The notes under the pieces were generated by a model. It was not told the DNA's origin, ran no database searches, and saw nothing but the letters and a program-made list of their open reading frames with translations. Position numbers and translations under genes: made by a program. A stretch of DNA of 45,931 nt from Beijerinckiaceae bacterium (GTDB lineage Bacteria; Pseudomonadota; Alphaproteobacteria; Rhizobiales; Beijerinckiaceae), in the NCBI GenBank assembly GCA_947453205.1, contig CANGFT010000033.1, positions 1 to 45,931 on the forward strand, in the 5' to 3' direction. Below, piece after piece: positions 1 through 9,526 of the stretch (position 1 is its first letter; each line of letters starts with the position of its first letter).

Positions 1-327
<327 letters not shown>

Positions 328-388
328 GGACCTGTTCCGAATGTGCAGGGTTGGGAGAGGGGCTCCGCGAGCGGATTCGACGAGCGGT

Positions 389-416
389 CAATAGAGCCCT
401 TCCGCCAGCACTTCAA
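389..416 (-). promoter_or_regulatory. Putative sigma-70-type promoter for tuf
   Basis: On the minus strand a -35-like TTGAAG (411-416) is followed after 16 bases by CTATTG (389-394), about 60 bases before the tuf start. The layout fits a housekeeping promoter of alphaproteobacteria, but the spacer is one base short of the usual 17 and the -10 match is partial. No other candidate in the 328-573 gap looked better. Confidence 0.35.
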
Positions 417-573
417 GGGCGAGGGCGCTGGAATCAGGAGCCGTCCGGCCAGATTTCACGCCCTTTTCAATTTGGAGCCCGAAAGTTTCCGACATAGAAC
501 TGTCGCAAACTGAGCCATGGCCCGGGTTGCTGGTCCGCAGCAAAGCCGGGCCGCACCCTGGGAGGAACGACCA

Positions 574-2271
574 GTGCCCCGGAAAATGCGGATCGCGCAC
601 CTCGCCGGCCCGACGGCGACCATCCAGAACACCCCGCCGCTCGTCACCTCCAATAAAGCAAGGGCCATGCACGGCCTGCCCCCGCGCCTCACGGAAAATG
701 GCGAGCCGCCGAAATACGACGCCCTGCGCGCCCAGCGCCTTGCTGCTCCGGTCAAGGTCTATGTGGAGCAATTCTCCGCCCATCCCCTCGAGAGCGACGC
801 CGCCGACCTCTATGGGCCGCCGGATGGCTATCTCGGCCCGGACGGCGCCTTCTCGCCCACCCGGCGCTCGCAGGCCGACAAGCCGGTCTATGAGGTGGAG
901 CTGCGCCCCGAAGACGGTCTCTATCCCCTGCCCTACATGGCCCGCCAGAGCGATGGCGGTCCGTGGGAGGAGGAATGCGCCGCCCCCATGGCCGAGCGCG
1001 CCCGCGCCCGGCAGGGCTTCTTCCCCGATGGCTCCCGCAGCTTCGAGGAGATCGACCGGCTGGGGATCGGCGACGATGGCCTTGCGGGGCTGATCAGCTC
1101 CATCGCCGATGTCGACTTCCACCGCATCCTGCCGCCTGCGGGCTACATGAAGGGCCTGCCTGCGGGACAGCGCAAGGATCAGGGCGAGGGCGACATCGCG
1201 CCCGAAGCGCCCGGCCGCGCGTTCTTCCCCTACAAGCCCTATCACCTCGGCTCGCCCCCGCCGCGCCCGGCCCTCGCGCTGCTGACGAACCGGGTGCAGG
1301 CGGTGATGGACAGCGGCGTCTATGACGGGGCGGTCTGGACGCAGGGCAGCCCCAATGTCGAGGAGACCAGCTACTGGTTCAACCTGCTGATCGACACCAA
1401 GGCGCCCATCGCCTGCAACGCCGCCCAGCGCCCGCAGGGGCAGATCAGCAATGACGGCCCGCACAACATTTTGGACTCCCTGCGCTACATAAAATCCCGC
1501 GTCTGGGCCGACGAGGAGGGCCGCAACCGGCTCGGCACGCTGCTGGTGCAGGAGCAGCAATTCTTCGCCGCCCGCGAGGTCGCCAAGGCGGATGCGCGCC
1601 CCGGCGGCTATGTGGCGACCGGCGGGCATGGGGGCATCCTCGGCCAGATCAGCCATGCGGGCCGCGTCGCCGTGACCTATCTGCCCGCCTACAAACACAC
1701 CTGGAGATCGGACGTCCGCATCACCCTCCTGCCGAATGAAGTGGAGGCCGTGCGCATGGGCGCGCAGGGTCTGGAGCGCGTGCCCGTCGCCATCAAGGAC
1801 GCGCAGGGGCGGCTGCTTGAGGGCGCCATTCCCGTCGTGTCGATCCTCAAGGACGGCGGCTATTGCGGCATGGACTGGGGCGAGGATTCCGCCCTCGAAC
1901 ATGACCTCATCGCCTCCATCGACCACAAGCTCTCGCTCGGCCTGCTCTCGGGCTTCGTGATCGAAGGCCTCGTGCCCTATGGCAACATGACGTCGACCGC
2001 CCGCCTGAAGCTCGTGCAGAAGGCGGTCTTCTCGGGCATCCCCGTGGTGCGCGTGGGACGCGGCGCGCCGGAAGGCTTCGCCGACCTGCATCCCTTCATC
2101 ATCGCGGGGGCGAACCTCACGGCCACCAAGGCGCGCCTGCTGCTCATGGCCTGCCTGATGAAGTTCGGCTCATTCCCCAGCGCGAAAGACCCCGCGCGAC
2201 CGACGCCCGAGGAGCGGGCGGCGACGGCGAAGGCCATGGAGGCCTGGCAGGCGGTGTTCGAGAGCCATTGA
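574..2271 (+). CDS. Long asparaginase/glutaminase-fold protein with altered active site
   Basis: The 565-residue product resembles the type I/II asparaginase family. Residues ~8-18 (HLAGPTATIQN) sit where the family has TGGTI. Residues 254-265 (VWTQGSPNVEET) match the family's THGTDTxEET block. They are followed by an NAAQRPQGQISNDGP stretch like the family's GAMRPATAxSADGP, a YKHTWRSDV stretch near the usual Lys, and a C-terminal GLVPYGNM...GIPVVRVGR region. Family members are usually ~330-350 residues; here roughly 200 extra residues lie between the first two blocks. The Thr-Asp pair of GTDT is replaced by Ser259-Pro260, so classical amidohydrolase activity is doubtful. The GTG start at 574 is chosen because GGAGG (561-565) lies 8 bases upstream; the ATG at 586 is the alternative. 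It is convergent with a TctC-like gene. Substrate unknown. Confidence 0.75.
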   Translation: MPRKMRIAHLAGPTATIQNTPPLVTSNKARAMHGLPPRLTENGEPPKYDALRAQRLAAPVKVYVEQFSAHPLESDAADLYGPPDGYLGPDGAFSPTRRSQADKPVYEVELRPEDGLYPLPYMARQSDGGPWEEECAAPMAERARARQGFFPDGSRSFEEIDRLGIGDDGLAGLISSIADVDFHRILPPAGYMKGLPAGQRKDQGEGDIAPEAPGRAFFPYKPYHLGSPPPRPALALLTNRVQAVMDSGVYDGAVWTQGSPNVEETSYWFNLLIDTKAPIACNAAQRPQGQISNDGPHNILDSLRYIKSRVWADEEGRNRLGTLLVQEQQFFAAREVAKADARPGGYVATGGHGGILGQISHAGRVAVTYLPAYKHTWRSDVRITLLPNEVEAVRMGAQGLERVPVAIKDAQGRLLEGAIPVVSILKDGGYCGMDWGEDSALEHDLIASIDHKLSLGLLSGFVIEGLVPYGNMTSTARLKLVQKAVFSGIPVVRVGRGAPEGFADLHPFIIAGANLTATKARLLLMACLMKFGSFPSAKDPARPTPEERAATAKAMEAWQAVFESH

Positions 2272-2273
2272 AA

Positions 2274-2315
2274 GGCGGCGATCGCGGCGGGAGCCTCTAT
2301 CCCCCCATCGCCGCC
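2274..2315. terminator. Inverted repeat between convergent genes, possible terminator
   Basis: GGCGGCGAT (2274-2282) and ATCGCCGCC (2307-2315) form a perfect 9-base stem with a 24-base loop, starting 2 bases after the asparaginase-like stop and ending inside the last codons of the convergent TctC-like gene. There is no T-run on either side, so a Rho-independent role is only possible, not shown. Confidence 0.35.
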
Positions 2316-3328
2316 TTCGCCTTGGCGATGATCTCCGGCGGCATGGCGACGATCTCCTCCGCCAGCGCCTTCACCTGCTGGTGGGTCAGCGGGCGCACCT
2401 GCATCTCCACCTTGCGGGAATCCTCGATATAGGCGGGATCGCGCAGCGTCTCTTCGAAGGCCTTGCGCAGGGCCGCAAGGCGGTCCGCAGGCACGCCCGG
2501 CGTCGTCAGGAAGACGCGGCCAAGCGCGATCTCGGCGGAGAAGAGCTTGAAGATGGCGCGCTGCTCGTCATTGGTGGCGAGATCGGTCAACAGGGGCAGG
2601 TTCGGCCATTCGGGGTCGCGTACCGCGCCGATCTGCAGGAGCATGTCGATCTTGCCGCTGGGCAGCCAATCCGGATTCTGGGCCTTCAGGCTGGAGAAGA
2701 AATTGCCCGCGCGGCCGAAGACCTCGCCGCGCTCCATGGCGAGGTGAATCTCGTTGGTGCTTTTATAGCCCGAGACGACCTTGAACTTGTAGCCCAGCAC
2801 ATTGTTGAGGAGCGTAGGATAGAGCATCGTATAGGAGCCCGCGCCCGTGGCGCCCATCAGCACCTCTTTGGTCTTGATCTGCTCGATGGATTTAATGCCC
2901 TGCGAGCTCGCCGTATAGAGATTGGCATTCTCCACATCGCTCGAGCCCAAATAATTGAAGTTGCGCGCGTCATATTGCGCGCCGCGCCCATCCAGCACCT
3001 GATAGCCCACGAAGGCGGGCAGGATCGCGCCGATGGTCGTGCCGTCGCGGGGCGCCTGCGCATAAATGAAATTCGTCGCCTGCAGATGCCCCGCGCCTGT
3101 CATGTTCTTTGGCAGGATCGAGGGATTGCCGGGAATATGATCGCCAAGGCGCCGGGCGACGATGCGCGCATTGGTGTCGACGCCCCCGCCCACCCCCGTG
3201 GAGATGATGAGCGAGATCGACTTGCCCGCATAGAAATCCGAAATCGCGTCGGCCTTCGCAAGCTGCAAAGGCGCCATGGCGGCGAGAGCGGCGAAGGACA
3301 GCGCGCGGAGCATCGCCTGCGGCCTCAC
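2297..3328 (-). CDS. TctC-like periplasmic solute-binding protein (1 of 7)
   Basis: Tripartite tricarboxylate transporter (Bug/TctC) type receptor, 343 residues, expected in the periplasm. A signal peptide covers ~1-27 (MRPQAMLRALSFAALAAMAP..., likely cut near AKA-DA). The mature start has DFYAGKSI, then GVGGGVDTNARIVARR, HIPGNPSI and NMTGAG, the hallmarks of the subclass repeated seven times in this window. Its ATG overlaps the stop of the upstream VOC gene by 4 bases (ATGA), so the two are co-translated. No TctA or TctB gene is nearby. The ligand is probably a carboxylate, by family only; the neighbouring VOC protein may act on it. Confidence 0.88.
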   Translation of the reverse strand: MRPQAMLRALSFAALAAMAPLQLAKADAISDFYAGKSISLIISTGVGGGVDTNARIVARRLGDHIPGNPSILPKNMTGAGHLQATNFIYAQAPRDGTTIGAILPAFVGYQVLDGRGAQYDARNFNYLGSSDVENANLYTASSQGIKSIEQIKTKEVLMGATGAGSYTMLYPTLLNNVLGYKFKVVSGYKSTNEIHLAMERGEVFGRAGNFFSSLKAQNPDWLPSGKIDMLLQIGAVRDPEWPNLPLLTDLATNDEQRAIFKLFSAEIALGRVFLTTPGVPADRLAALRKAFEETLRDPAYIEDSRKVEMQVRPLTHQQVKALAEEIVAMPPEIIAKAKAAMGG

Positions 3329-4119
3329 GTTTCGCTGACGTCGATATAGACGCCCTCAAGGTCCGTGAGGTGGAACTCACCCACGGGGCATTGCTTGAAC
3401 AGATCGAGCCGCGCCTGGCCCTCCTCGCCATAACCCAAAGGCTTCGTCACGAACTGCGGATTGAAGCCGATGAGGTCGTCCATATCCTTGCGCAGGGCCT
3501 CGATGCTCTCGACCTTGAAGCCGAAGTGGTCGATCTGCGGGGGCAAGGGGTCATGACCGATGAAATTGTCCATGGACCATTGCATGAGCACGAGCGACAC
3601 GCGGCCATCGCTCAAATGCCAGCAGCCGTCCTTCTTCGTGGGCTCCAGCTCGAAGACCCTGGTGTAGAACTCCGCGCTGCGGTCTAGGTCGCGGCAGCGA
3701 AGCGCGATGTGGTTGATGTAGCGCGTCTGCTCCCAGTCGTTCTCTGCGAAGATGTCCTGCGCCTTGCCGGAATTGCGCTCGGCGAGGTCGAAGATGATCA
3801 TGTCGGGGTCATGGGCGCTGACCGCCGCATTGGGGCGCTGCGACGGCCGCACGACCCATTGCAACGCTGGGTCGAAAGCCCTGATGCGCTCAAGCGCGAG
3901 CTTCATGCTCTCGACCTCGAAGCCGAAATGGTCGAGGCCGCTGCGGCGCCCTTCGCGGCGGGGAATGTTGTTGAGGCCGATGCGCCCGTCGCCCACCGGC
4001 ATGGCGCGCGCGGGGCGGGTGTTGCTGGAGCCCTTCATGCCAAACAGCGCCATGTAGAACCGCGCGTTCGAGGCGTAGATGTCGCTGGTGATGGCGAGGT
4101 GATTCAGTCTGGCGAACAT
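3325..4119 (-). CDS. Two-domain VOC (glyoxalase/extradiol dioxygenase-type) protein
   Basis: The 264 residues hold two vicinal-oxygen-chelate modules. Module 1 has NH7LAI, DH64FGF and a C-terminal DPDMIIFDLAE acidic ligand. Module 2 repeats this with INHIALRC, IDHFGF and DLEGVYID. Two tandem modules and this length are typical of type I extradiol ring-cleavage dioxygenases and related glyoxalase-like enzymes; the His/His/Glu metal set seems present. A GGGGAAG lies 6 bases before the ATG. It is followed by an overlapping TctC-like gene and is divergent from an alpha/beta hydrolase that has features of ring-cleavage-product hydrolases, which makes an aromatic or dicarbonyl substrate plausible but unproven. 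Confidence 0.85.
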   Translation of the reverse strand: MFARLNHLAITSDIYASNARFYMALFGMKGSSNTRPARAMPVGDGRIGLNNIPRREGRRSGLDHFGFEVESMKLALERIRAFDPALQWVVRPSQRPNAAVSAHDPDMIIFDLAERNSGKAQDIFAENDWEQTRYINHIALRCRDLDRSAEFYTRVFELEPTKKDGCWHLSDGRVSLVLMQWSMDNFIGHDPLPPQIDHFGFKVESIEALRKDMDDLIGFNPQFVTKPLGYGEEGQARLDLFKQCPVGEFHLTDLEGVYIDVSET

Positions 4120-4253
4120 GCGCTTCTTCCCCGTGAGACGTTTGCGGCAGTTCTAGCCCCTCGCCCCCGCACGAGCAAGGCGGCCCGCCTCGCCTTGACG
4201 GCTTGGCGCCAGCATGGCAGCGAAGGGCCATCGCAAACAGGGAGGCCGCCAGC

Positions 4254-5108
4254 ATGAGCGCAACCACAATCACGATCGAGGACAAGTCGGTCCGCGCCGC
4301 AGGCCTCAATCTGCGCTATCTGGAGGCGGGCTCCGGCCACCCCGTGATCTTCCTGCATGGCGGCTCGCTCGGCTCCTCGGCCGATGTCTTCTTGCGCAAC
4401 ATGCCCGCTTTCGCCAGGGCAGGCTTCCGCGCGCTGGCCTTCGACCAACCGGGCTTTGGCCTGTCTGACGTTTCCGACGATCATTCGGCGGGCCTGCGCC
4501 GCAAGAGCATCCTCGCCTTCATGGACGCGCTCGGAATCAAGACGGCCGCCCTCGTCGCCCATTCGCAGGCCGGAAGCATGGGGGCGCAGATCGCCCTCGC
4601 CTCGCCCGAGCGCATCAGCCACCTCGTGGTGCTGGGCACAGGCTCGCTGCTGCCGCCGCTTGAAGAGGCGAAGGAAGGGATCGAAGGCGCCGCCCAGCAG
4701 CGTCTGGAGCGCCGCATGGCGACCCATGAGCCGACCATCGAGGACACGCGCAAGTTGCTGGAGGCCAACCTCTTCCATCATGACCTCATCACGCCCGAGG
4801 AGCTGGCGCTGCGCCATGCGCGCAGCACCGGCAGAAATTTCGAGGCTTTCGTGGCCCGCTCCGCCCTGCCCTCCGCACCCAAGGATCCCGCCGCAGTTCC
4901 GCTGTGGAAGCGCCTCACGGACGTGACCTGCCCCATGCTGCTGATCTACGGCCGCAACGACCGCGCCAACGCCTATGAGCGCGCCTTGAAGCTGAAGGAG
5001 ATGGCGCCCCAGCTCGATCTGCACATCACGCCCGACTGCAAGCATCTCGTGCCCTGGGATGCGCAGGCCGACGTGGAGCGGCTGACCATTCCCTTCCTGT
5101 CCCGTTAG
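4254..5108 (+). CDS. Alpha/beta hydrolase, meta-cleavage-product-hydrolase-like
   Basis: The 284-residue cytoplasmic enzyme has the alpha/beta hydrolase order of motifs: oxyanion HGG (35-37), FDQPGFGLS at 63-71, nucleophile elbow AHS104QAG, acid in YGRND236RAN and His264 in CKHLVPWD. The nucleophile box departs from GxSxG (A-x-S-x-A), and the DQPGFG and YGRNDR elements resemble MhpC/BphD-type C-C hydrolases. Start chosen at 4254 because GGAGG lies 8 bases upstream; an upstream in-frame ATG at 4203 has no such site. The next gene, a KPR-like reductase, starts 16 bases after the stop, so the two probably form an operon. The exact substrate is not known. Confidence 0.85.
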   Translation: MSATTITIEDKSVRAAGLNLRYLEAGSGHPVIFLHGGSLGSSADVFLRNMPAFARAGFRALAFDQPGFGLSDVSDDHSAGLRRKSILAFMDALGIKTAALVAHSQAGSMGAQIALASPERISHLVVLGTGSLLPPLEEAKEGIEGAAQQRLERRMATHEPTIEDTRKLLEANLFHHDLITPEELALRHARSTGRNFEAFVARSALPSAPKDPAAVPLWKRLTDVTCPMLLIYGRNDRANAYERALKLKEMAPQLDLHITPDCKHLVPWDAQADVERLTIPFLSR

Positions 5109-5124
5109 TCCGGAAAGCCAGTTC

Positions 5125-6111
5125 ATGCGCATCTGCATCATCGGCGCGGGCGCCATCGGCGGCCTGCTGGCGGCGCGCCTCGCGGCCAATGGCGAGCATG
5201 TCACGGTCGTGGCGCGCGGCGACCATCTGCGCGCCATCAGCGCCCATGGGCTGCGCCTCGTGACTGACGAGGGCGAGATCGCGGCGCGCGTGGACGCGAC
5301 CGCCGACCTTGCGAGCCTTGAGCCTCATGACCTCATCGTGCTCGCGGTCAAGGCGCACCAACTCACGCCCATCGCCGCCGATGTGGGCAGTCTGGCGCGC
5401 GCGGGCGGGCTCGTGCTCACCATGCAGAACGGCATCCCCTTCTGGTATTTCCACAAGCACGGCGGGCCCTATGAGGGACGCAGGCTTGAAAGCGTCGATC
5501 CCGGCGGGATCATCGCGCAACATCTCCCGGTGGATCAGGTCATCGGCTCCGTGGTCTATCCCGCTGCTGAGATCGCAGAGCCCGGCGTCATCCGCCTCAT
5601 CGAAGGCAATCGGTTCTCTCTGGCCGAACTCGACAACAGCGCAAGCGCGCGCATCCAGGAGGTCTCGCGCGTCTTCACGGCCGCAGGCTTCAAGGCGCCG
5701 GTCGTCAGCGACATCCGCGCGGAGATCTGGACCAAGCTCTGGGGCAATATGAGCTTCAACCCCATCAGCGCGCTCACCGGCGCGACGCTGGCTGGCATCT
5801 GCGGGCATCCCCAGGGCCACGCGCTGGCGGCGGACATGATGCGCGAGGCGCAGGCTGTCGGCGAAAAGCTCGGCATCCGCTTCCGCATTCCCCTCGCCAA
5901 GAGAATCGCGGGCGCGCAGGCCGTGGGCGAGCACAAGACGTCCATGCTGCAGGATGTGGAGGCGGGACGCGCCACCGAAGTGGATGCGCTCGTCGGCTCC
6001 ATTCTCGAACTCGGCGCCGTGGCCGAAATCCCCACCCCCGCCATCGCCGCCATCTATGGCTGCATGCGCCTGCTCGACGATACGCTCGCCAGGAAGCGGG
6101 CGGGGGCATGA
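5125..6111 (+). CDS. Ketopantoate-reductase-family (ApbA/PanE-like) NAD(P)-dependent reductase
   Basis: The 328 residues begin with a Rossmann GAGAIGG motif (8-14). The C-terminal helical domain carries the family's catalytic region (WTKLWGNMSFNPISALTG) and the substrate-binding SMLQDVEAGRATEVDAL. Biosynthetic PanE is usually ~300 residues and sits apart from catabolic genes; this copy is linked to an alpha/beta hydrolase and a second relative lies at 16012. An insertion around residues 110-135 (WYFHKHGGPYEGRR) is shared in outline with that relative. A catabolic 2-hydroxyacid/2-oxoacid reductase is more likely than pantothenate synthesis. Confidence 0.85.
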   Translation: MRICIIGAGAIGGLLAARLAANGEHVTVVARGDHLRAISAHGLRLVTDEGEIAARVDATADLASLEPHDLIVLAVKAHQLTPIAADVGSLARAGGLVLTMQNGIPFWYFHKHGGPYEGRRLESVDPGGIIAQHLPVDQVIGSVVYPAAEIAEPGVIRLIEGNRFSLAELDNSASARIQEVSRVFTAAGFKAPVVSDIRAEIWTKLWGNMSFNPISALTGATLAGICGHPQGHALAADMMREAQAVGEKLGIRFRIPLAKRIAGAQAVGEHKTSMLQDVEAGRATEVDALVGSILELGAVAEIPTPAIAAIYGCMRLLDDTLARKRAGA

Positions 6112-6137
6112 GGCGGCAGAATCGCGTCGCCAGTGAT

Positions 6138-7079
6138 TTAAAAATTCACGGTGGCGATGATCTGGTCGGAATAGGTTCCGGGCAGCGGCGTGACGGCGGG
6201 CTTCGGAATCTTCCCATAAACAGGATGCTGCTTTCCCGTATAGACGCCTATGCCCGACACCGTATCGACATCTTTGGTGGCGCCCCATCGCAACGCGCGC
6301 GCGCTGTCGCTGTATAGATCGTAAGCGATATATTCGGCTCCCGCCCTCATGCGCCTTTGGCCCGACGCCGCGTTCTGGCCATTGTCGAGGCTCACCCAAT
6401 AGGGCGCATCCGTCGTGCAGGTCACGGTCACCGCGCTTTGGCCCGTGACGTCAGCGGTGAAGAAGAGCACATCCGGGAAGGTCAGGGGCGATGCGACGAC
6501 CGAGCAATTTGGCGTGATCGTCGCATCGACCAGCAGCGAGAAGGAACTGGCGCCAATTTTGACGACGTCGCAATCAATGGGAGAAACGCCCGTGTAAGCG
6601 CCATAATAAAAGTCAGTAGTAATATTTTCGGTGTAATAACCAACTGGCCTGCTTGCCTGACCGCTCAAAATCGACCCTGCGAGTTGAACGTTGCGGCTCG
6701 GGGCGGATTGCGTCACATCAATATAGACCAGCCCCTGAAAGGTAGTGTTGGAAAGAAAGCCGGGCGGAGCTGAAGCGTTCACGAAGTAATTCAGATATCT
6801 CGTCCCCGACTTCATGGACCGCGCCCCGTTGTTGATGTAGCCTCCATTAAAATTGAGGCAGACGCGCGCGATTTCCCCGGCGCCCAAGCCCGTGCAGGTC
6901 ACTTTGATCTGCGCGCTCGTGGCGACCGAAGAATAATTCAGGATGTCGAGAGATCCGAAGGCCATCTTGGGATCAGCCGCATAGGTGCAATTCGGCGCAG
7001 CCTGCGCCCCGAGGCTGAACATGGCGCAGAAGAGCGGCCACAGCAGGGTCCAGAATAACATACGGCGCATCATTGGCAT
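6138..7079 (-). CDS. Csu-type pilus tip protein with two spore-coat-U domains
   Basis: Secreted protein of ~313 residues, likely the tip adhesin of the pilus (CsuE-like). A signal peptide (MPMMRRMLFWTLLWPLFC..., cut near AQA-AP) precedes two SCPU domains, each opening with an NC pair (PNCTY and PNCSV) and ending in a beta-rich stretch; the final strand ...YSDQIIATVNF matches the C-terminal donor strand pattern of this family. Two-domain architecture and length fit Acinetobacter CsuE. The start lies in the usher's 3' end; ATGs at 7079, 7073 and 7070 are all possible, the one at 7073 overlapping the usher stop as ATGA. Last gene of the operon. Confidence 0.82.
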   Translation of the reverse strand: MPMMRRMLFWTLLWPLFCAMFSLGAQAAPNCTYAADPKMAFGSLDILNYSSVATSAQIKVTCTGLGAGEIARVCLNFNGGYINNGARSMKSGTRYLNYFVNASAPPGFLSNTTFQGLVYIDVTQSAPSRNVQLAGSILSGQASRPVGYYTENITTDFYYGAYTGVSPIDCDVVKIGASSFSLLVDATITPNCSVVASPLTFPDVLFFTADVTGQSAVTVTCTTDAPYWVSLDNGQNAASGQRRMRAGAEYIAYDLYSDSARALRWGATKDVDTVSGIGVYTGKQHPVYGKIPKPAVTPLPGTYSDQIIATVNF

Positions 7080-9526
7080 GTGACTCCCCTGACGACGCCC
7101 TGACGCCCTGGCTCCGGCGTGAAGGCGAATGGCGCGCGGCACTCCCGGTCCAGCAGATCGATGACCGCCACATTGCTTGCGGCGAGATCCCTCACATAGG
7201 CCCGCCCGTCGTGACCCACGAGGAAGGTCTCGGCCTTGCCTTCCAGACGGCCCTTGTAGCCGGCCGGCAGCGGCTTCCCGTCGACGCCCTGGAAGATGAC
7301 GATGGCCGCGGCCGCATCGGCGCGACCGCCGAAATTCACATAGACGCCGCTGGCGCCGCGCGGGGCCACGACCTCCGACACCTTCCCCGCGTCAAAGCTC
7401 ACGGGCATGCCCTCGGGGTCGATTCCAAGCTTGTTGCGCTCCCACGCCCTGAGGTTGGGCACGAGGTATTTGCCCATCATGTTGGTTTTGCCGATGGAGC
7501 GGTTCTCATGCATGACCGTGACGTCGGGAGCGCCTGCATCCACCACCGCAAAAGCCGTATCCACCTTGTTGCCGACAAACACGCCCCCGCCCAGCACGGC
7601 GACCGAGCCATCGAACTGCGCGGTCGCCAAAGTGTAGTCGCGGGTCTGGATCGCCGAACCGGAGACCTGGCCATAGGCCGAACGGTAGCTCGCCTCCGCC
7701 TGACCAAAGGTGTTCGGCCCAAGTCCGCCGCGCAATTTGAAACCATAGGCGCCATCGACCTGACGTTGCGCCTTGCTCACCTCCGCCGTCACGGCGCCGC
7801 GCGCATCCTTCGAGCCGCTCGCGCCCACCGAACCATAGAGTCCGTCCATAAGCGGGAAGGTCAGGCCGACGGAGGCGCCCAGACTTTTCCGATCGCCCCG
7901 ATCCGCATAGGCGTTGGCGAATAAAGTTCCCTGCAGCCATGGGAAAGAATAGGAGAGCGAGGCCGTGAACAAACGGGAGAGCGTTCCGTCCTTCTGCACG
8001 AGATTGACGAGCCCCAGACTCATGGCGCCGCGATCCCCGAACACCGGGTAGCTCACGGCCGCACGGTCGAGCGAACGGGGCGCACGCACATTATATTTGT
8101 TCAACTGGACGCCTTGCCAATCGTCGGGTTGCGGGAATTGAGTCAAAACGGGTTGCTGGACGATCCGCGCCGTCACCGAGGCCAGATCGTCATAATTGGC
8201 GAAGGTCCGCTGCAGGCCGAGGCTGAAGGAGAACCGCCGCACCTGCGTCTGCCACTCGCTGTAAACCAGCGCGCCGGTTCCGTAGCCCGACTTGCTCCCC
8301 GCGCCCGCGACATTCAGCGTGCCGAAGGGGCCAAACCCCGCAACAAGACCCGCGCCGCCATTGACGAGCCCCGCTCCGCCCTCGGCGTGGCTTTCGAGGG
8401 TGAGGCGTTCGCTCAGGCCATAGCGATAGACGCCCGAGGCGATGGGGCGGCGATTGTAATCATCCGAGATAGATCCATAGCTGCGCCGCGCCCAGCCGCC
8501 CTCGACCGAAAAATCGCTGAGGCCTGGCGCCAGCATGCGGACGGGATTGAAGAGCGCAAGGCTCTGCTCCAGGATGCGCCCCGTCGAATCCCGAATGACC
8601 ACCTGCGCGTCGCCGCCTGCGGCGATGAGCGGAAGATTGGTGATGCTATAGGGGCCAGCCGCCACAGTCTGCGAATAGCTGCGCACGCCATTGACCAGAA
8701 TGTCCACCGTGGAGGGCGCCGCCGCCGTTCCCGTGACGGTTGGCATGGGCCGGGTGACGATGTCCGAACGCATGGCGAAATCGCGCATGATCTGGCCGCC
8801 AGCCATGCGGACGGGGCGCGACCATGAGGTTCCCCCGGACATGGTGTCGCCGAGCCTGTAGGTGATCGAACGGTCGGGATCGCCATAGACATAGGATGTG
8901 TCAAAACGCTGATAGCGCTGGTTGCTTTCGGCGGCGCTCCGATTCACGAATCTGCCGCCAGCGAGGCCGGTCTGGGTCAGCACGCCCCATTCGCTGAAGA
9001 GGCGGGCGTCGAGCATCACATTGGTGTCGTTGAAGGTCGTGCGGCCCGAAATACGGTCATGCAGGCTGCCGCCGAGCACGGAATAATTGACGATGGCGCC
9101 GAAACCCGCCTGGGGCTGGGGCCGGTCAGCGCCCCGCAAGGCGTCATAGACGCGCGGCAGGCGCTGTTCATCGCTCAACAGAAAGTCGATGCTCTGCCGC
9201 GCCGCGTCATACCGATAGGAGCCGGGGAGCGCATCCAGAAACAGCCGCTCATCAGGCGAGCCCTGCTGCGTGCGGACGCCCGCCTCAGTCAGGTCGCGAC
9301 GGCGAGCAGACAGGCGATTGGTCTGGGGATCGAAGACGAAGGGCTGCAAGAGGCCCGTATTTTCTCCATTCACCAAGACCGCCAGCTGCAATTCACGCGG
9401 CGCGCTCAGGAGATGCGGCGCAGGCTGAATCGGCCCGAGCGCCCCCTGGGCGAAGCTGGCGTCGCTCCCGATGAGGAGCAGCGCAGCGAGCCATGCGCCT
9501 CCATCAACGCGAGAGCGGCGCATCAA
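7070..9526 (-). CDS. Outer-membrane fimbrial usher, CsuD-like
   Basis: The 818-residue protein is the outer-membrane pore and assembly platform for a chaperone-usher pilus. It has a signal peptide (~1-26), an N-terminal chaperone-binding domain, a long beta-barrel region rich in alternating aromatic and glycine residues, a plug-type segment in the middle (around SPYSITNLPL-like GPYSITNLPLIAAGG and DGRILEQ-like TGRILEQSL), and C-terminal domains ending in EPGRQGVVRGVTCQ. Length matches CsuD (~830). The start overlaps the chaperone gene by 23 bases and the stop overlaps the tip gene, so translation is coupled. The neighbouring SCPU pilins assign it to the Csu (archaic) class. Confidence 0.93.
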   Translation of the reverse strand: MMRRSRVDGGAWLAALLLIGSDASFAQGALGPIQPAPHLLSAPRELQLAVLVNGENTGLLQPFVFDPQTNRLSARRRDLTEAGVRTQQGSPDERLFLDALPGSYRYDAARQSIDFLLSDEQRLPRVYDALRGADRPQPQAGFGAIVNYSVLGGSLHDRISGRTTFNDTNVMLDARLFSEWGVLTQTGLAGGRFVNRSAAESNQRYQRFDTSYVYGDPDRSITYRLGDTMSGGTSWSRPVRMAGGQIMRDFAMRSDIVTRPMPTVTGTAAAPSTVDILVNGVRSYSQTVAAGPYSITNLPLIAAGGDAQVVIRDSTGRILEQSLALFNPVRMLAPGLSDFSVEGGWARRSYGSISDDYNRRPIASGVYRYGLSERLTLESHAEGGAGLVNGGAGLVAGFGPFGTLNVAGAGSKSGYGTGALVYSEWQTQVRRFSFSLGLQRTFANYDDLASVTARIVQQPVLTQFPQPDDWQGVQLNKYNVRAPRSLDRAAVSYPVFGDRGAMSLGLVNLVQKDGTLSRLFTASLSYSFPWLQGTLFANAYADRGDRKSLGASVGLTFPLMDGLYGSVGASGSKDARGAVTAEVSKAQRQVDGAYGFKLRGGLGPNTFGQAEASYRSAYGQVSGSAIQTRDYTLATAQFDGSVAVLGGGVFVGNKVDTAFAVVDAGAPDVTVMHENRSIGKTNMMGKYLVPNLRAWERNKLGIDPEGMPVSFDAGKVSEVVAPRGASGVYVNFGGRADAAAAIVIFQGVDGKPLPAGYKGRLEGKAETFLVGHDGRAYVRDLAASNVAVIDLLDRECRAPFAFTPEPGRQGVVRGVTCQ

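Noticed and set aside
388..2091. 567-codon minus-strand frame
   Set aside because: Antisense shadow of the asparaginase-like gene, no motif, no ribosome binding site.
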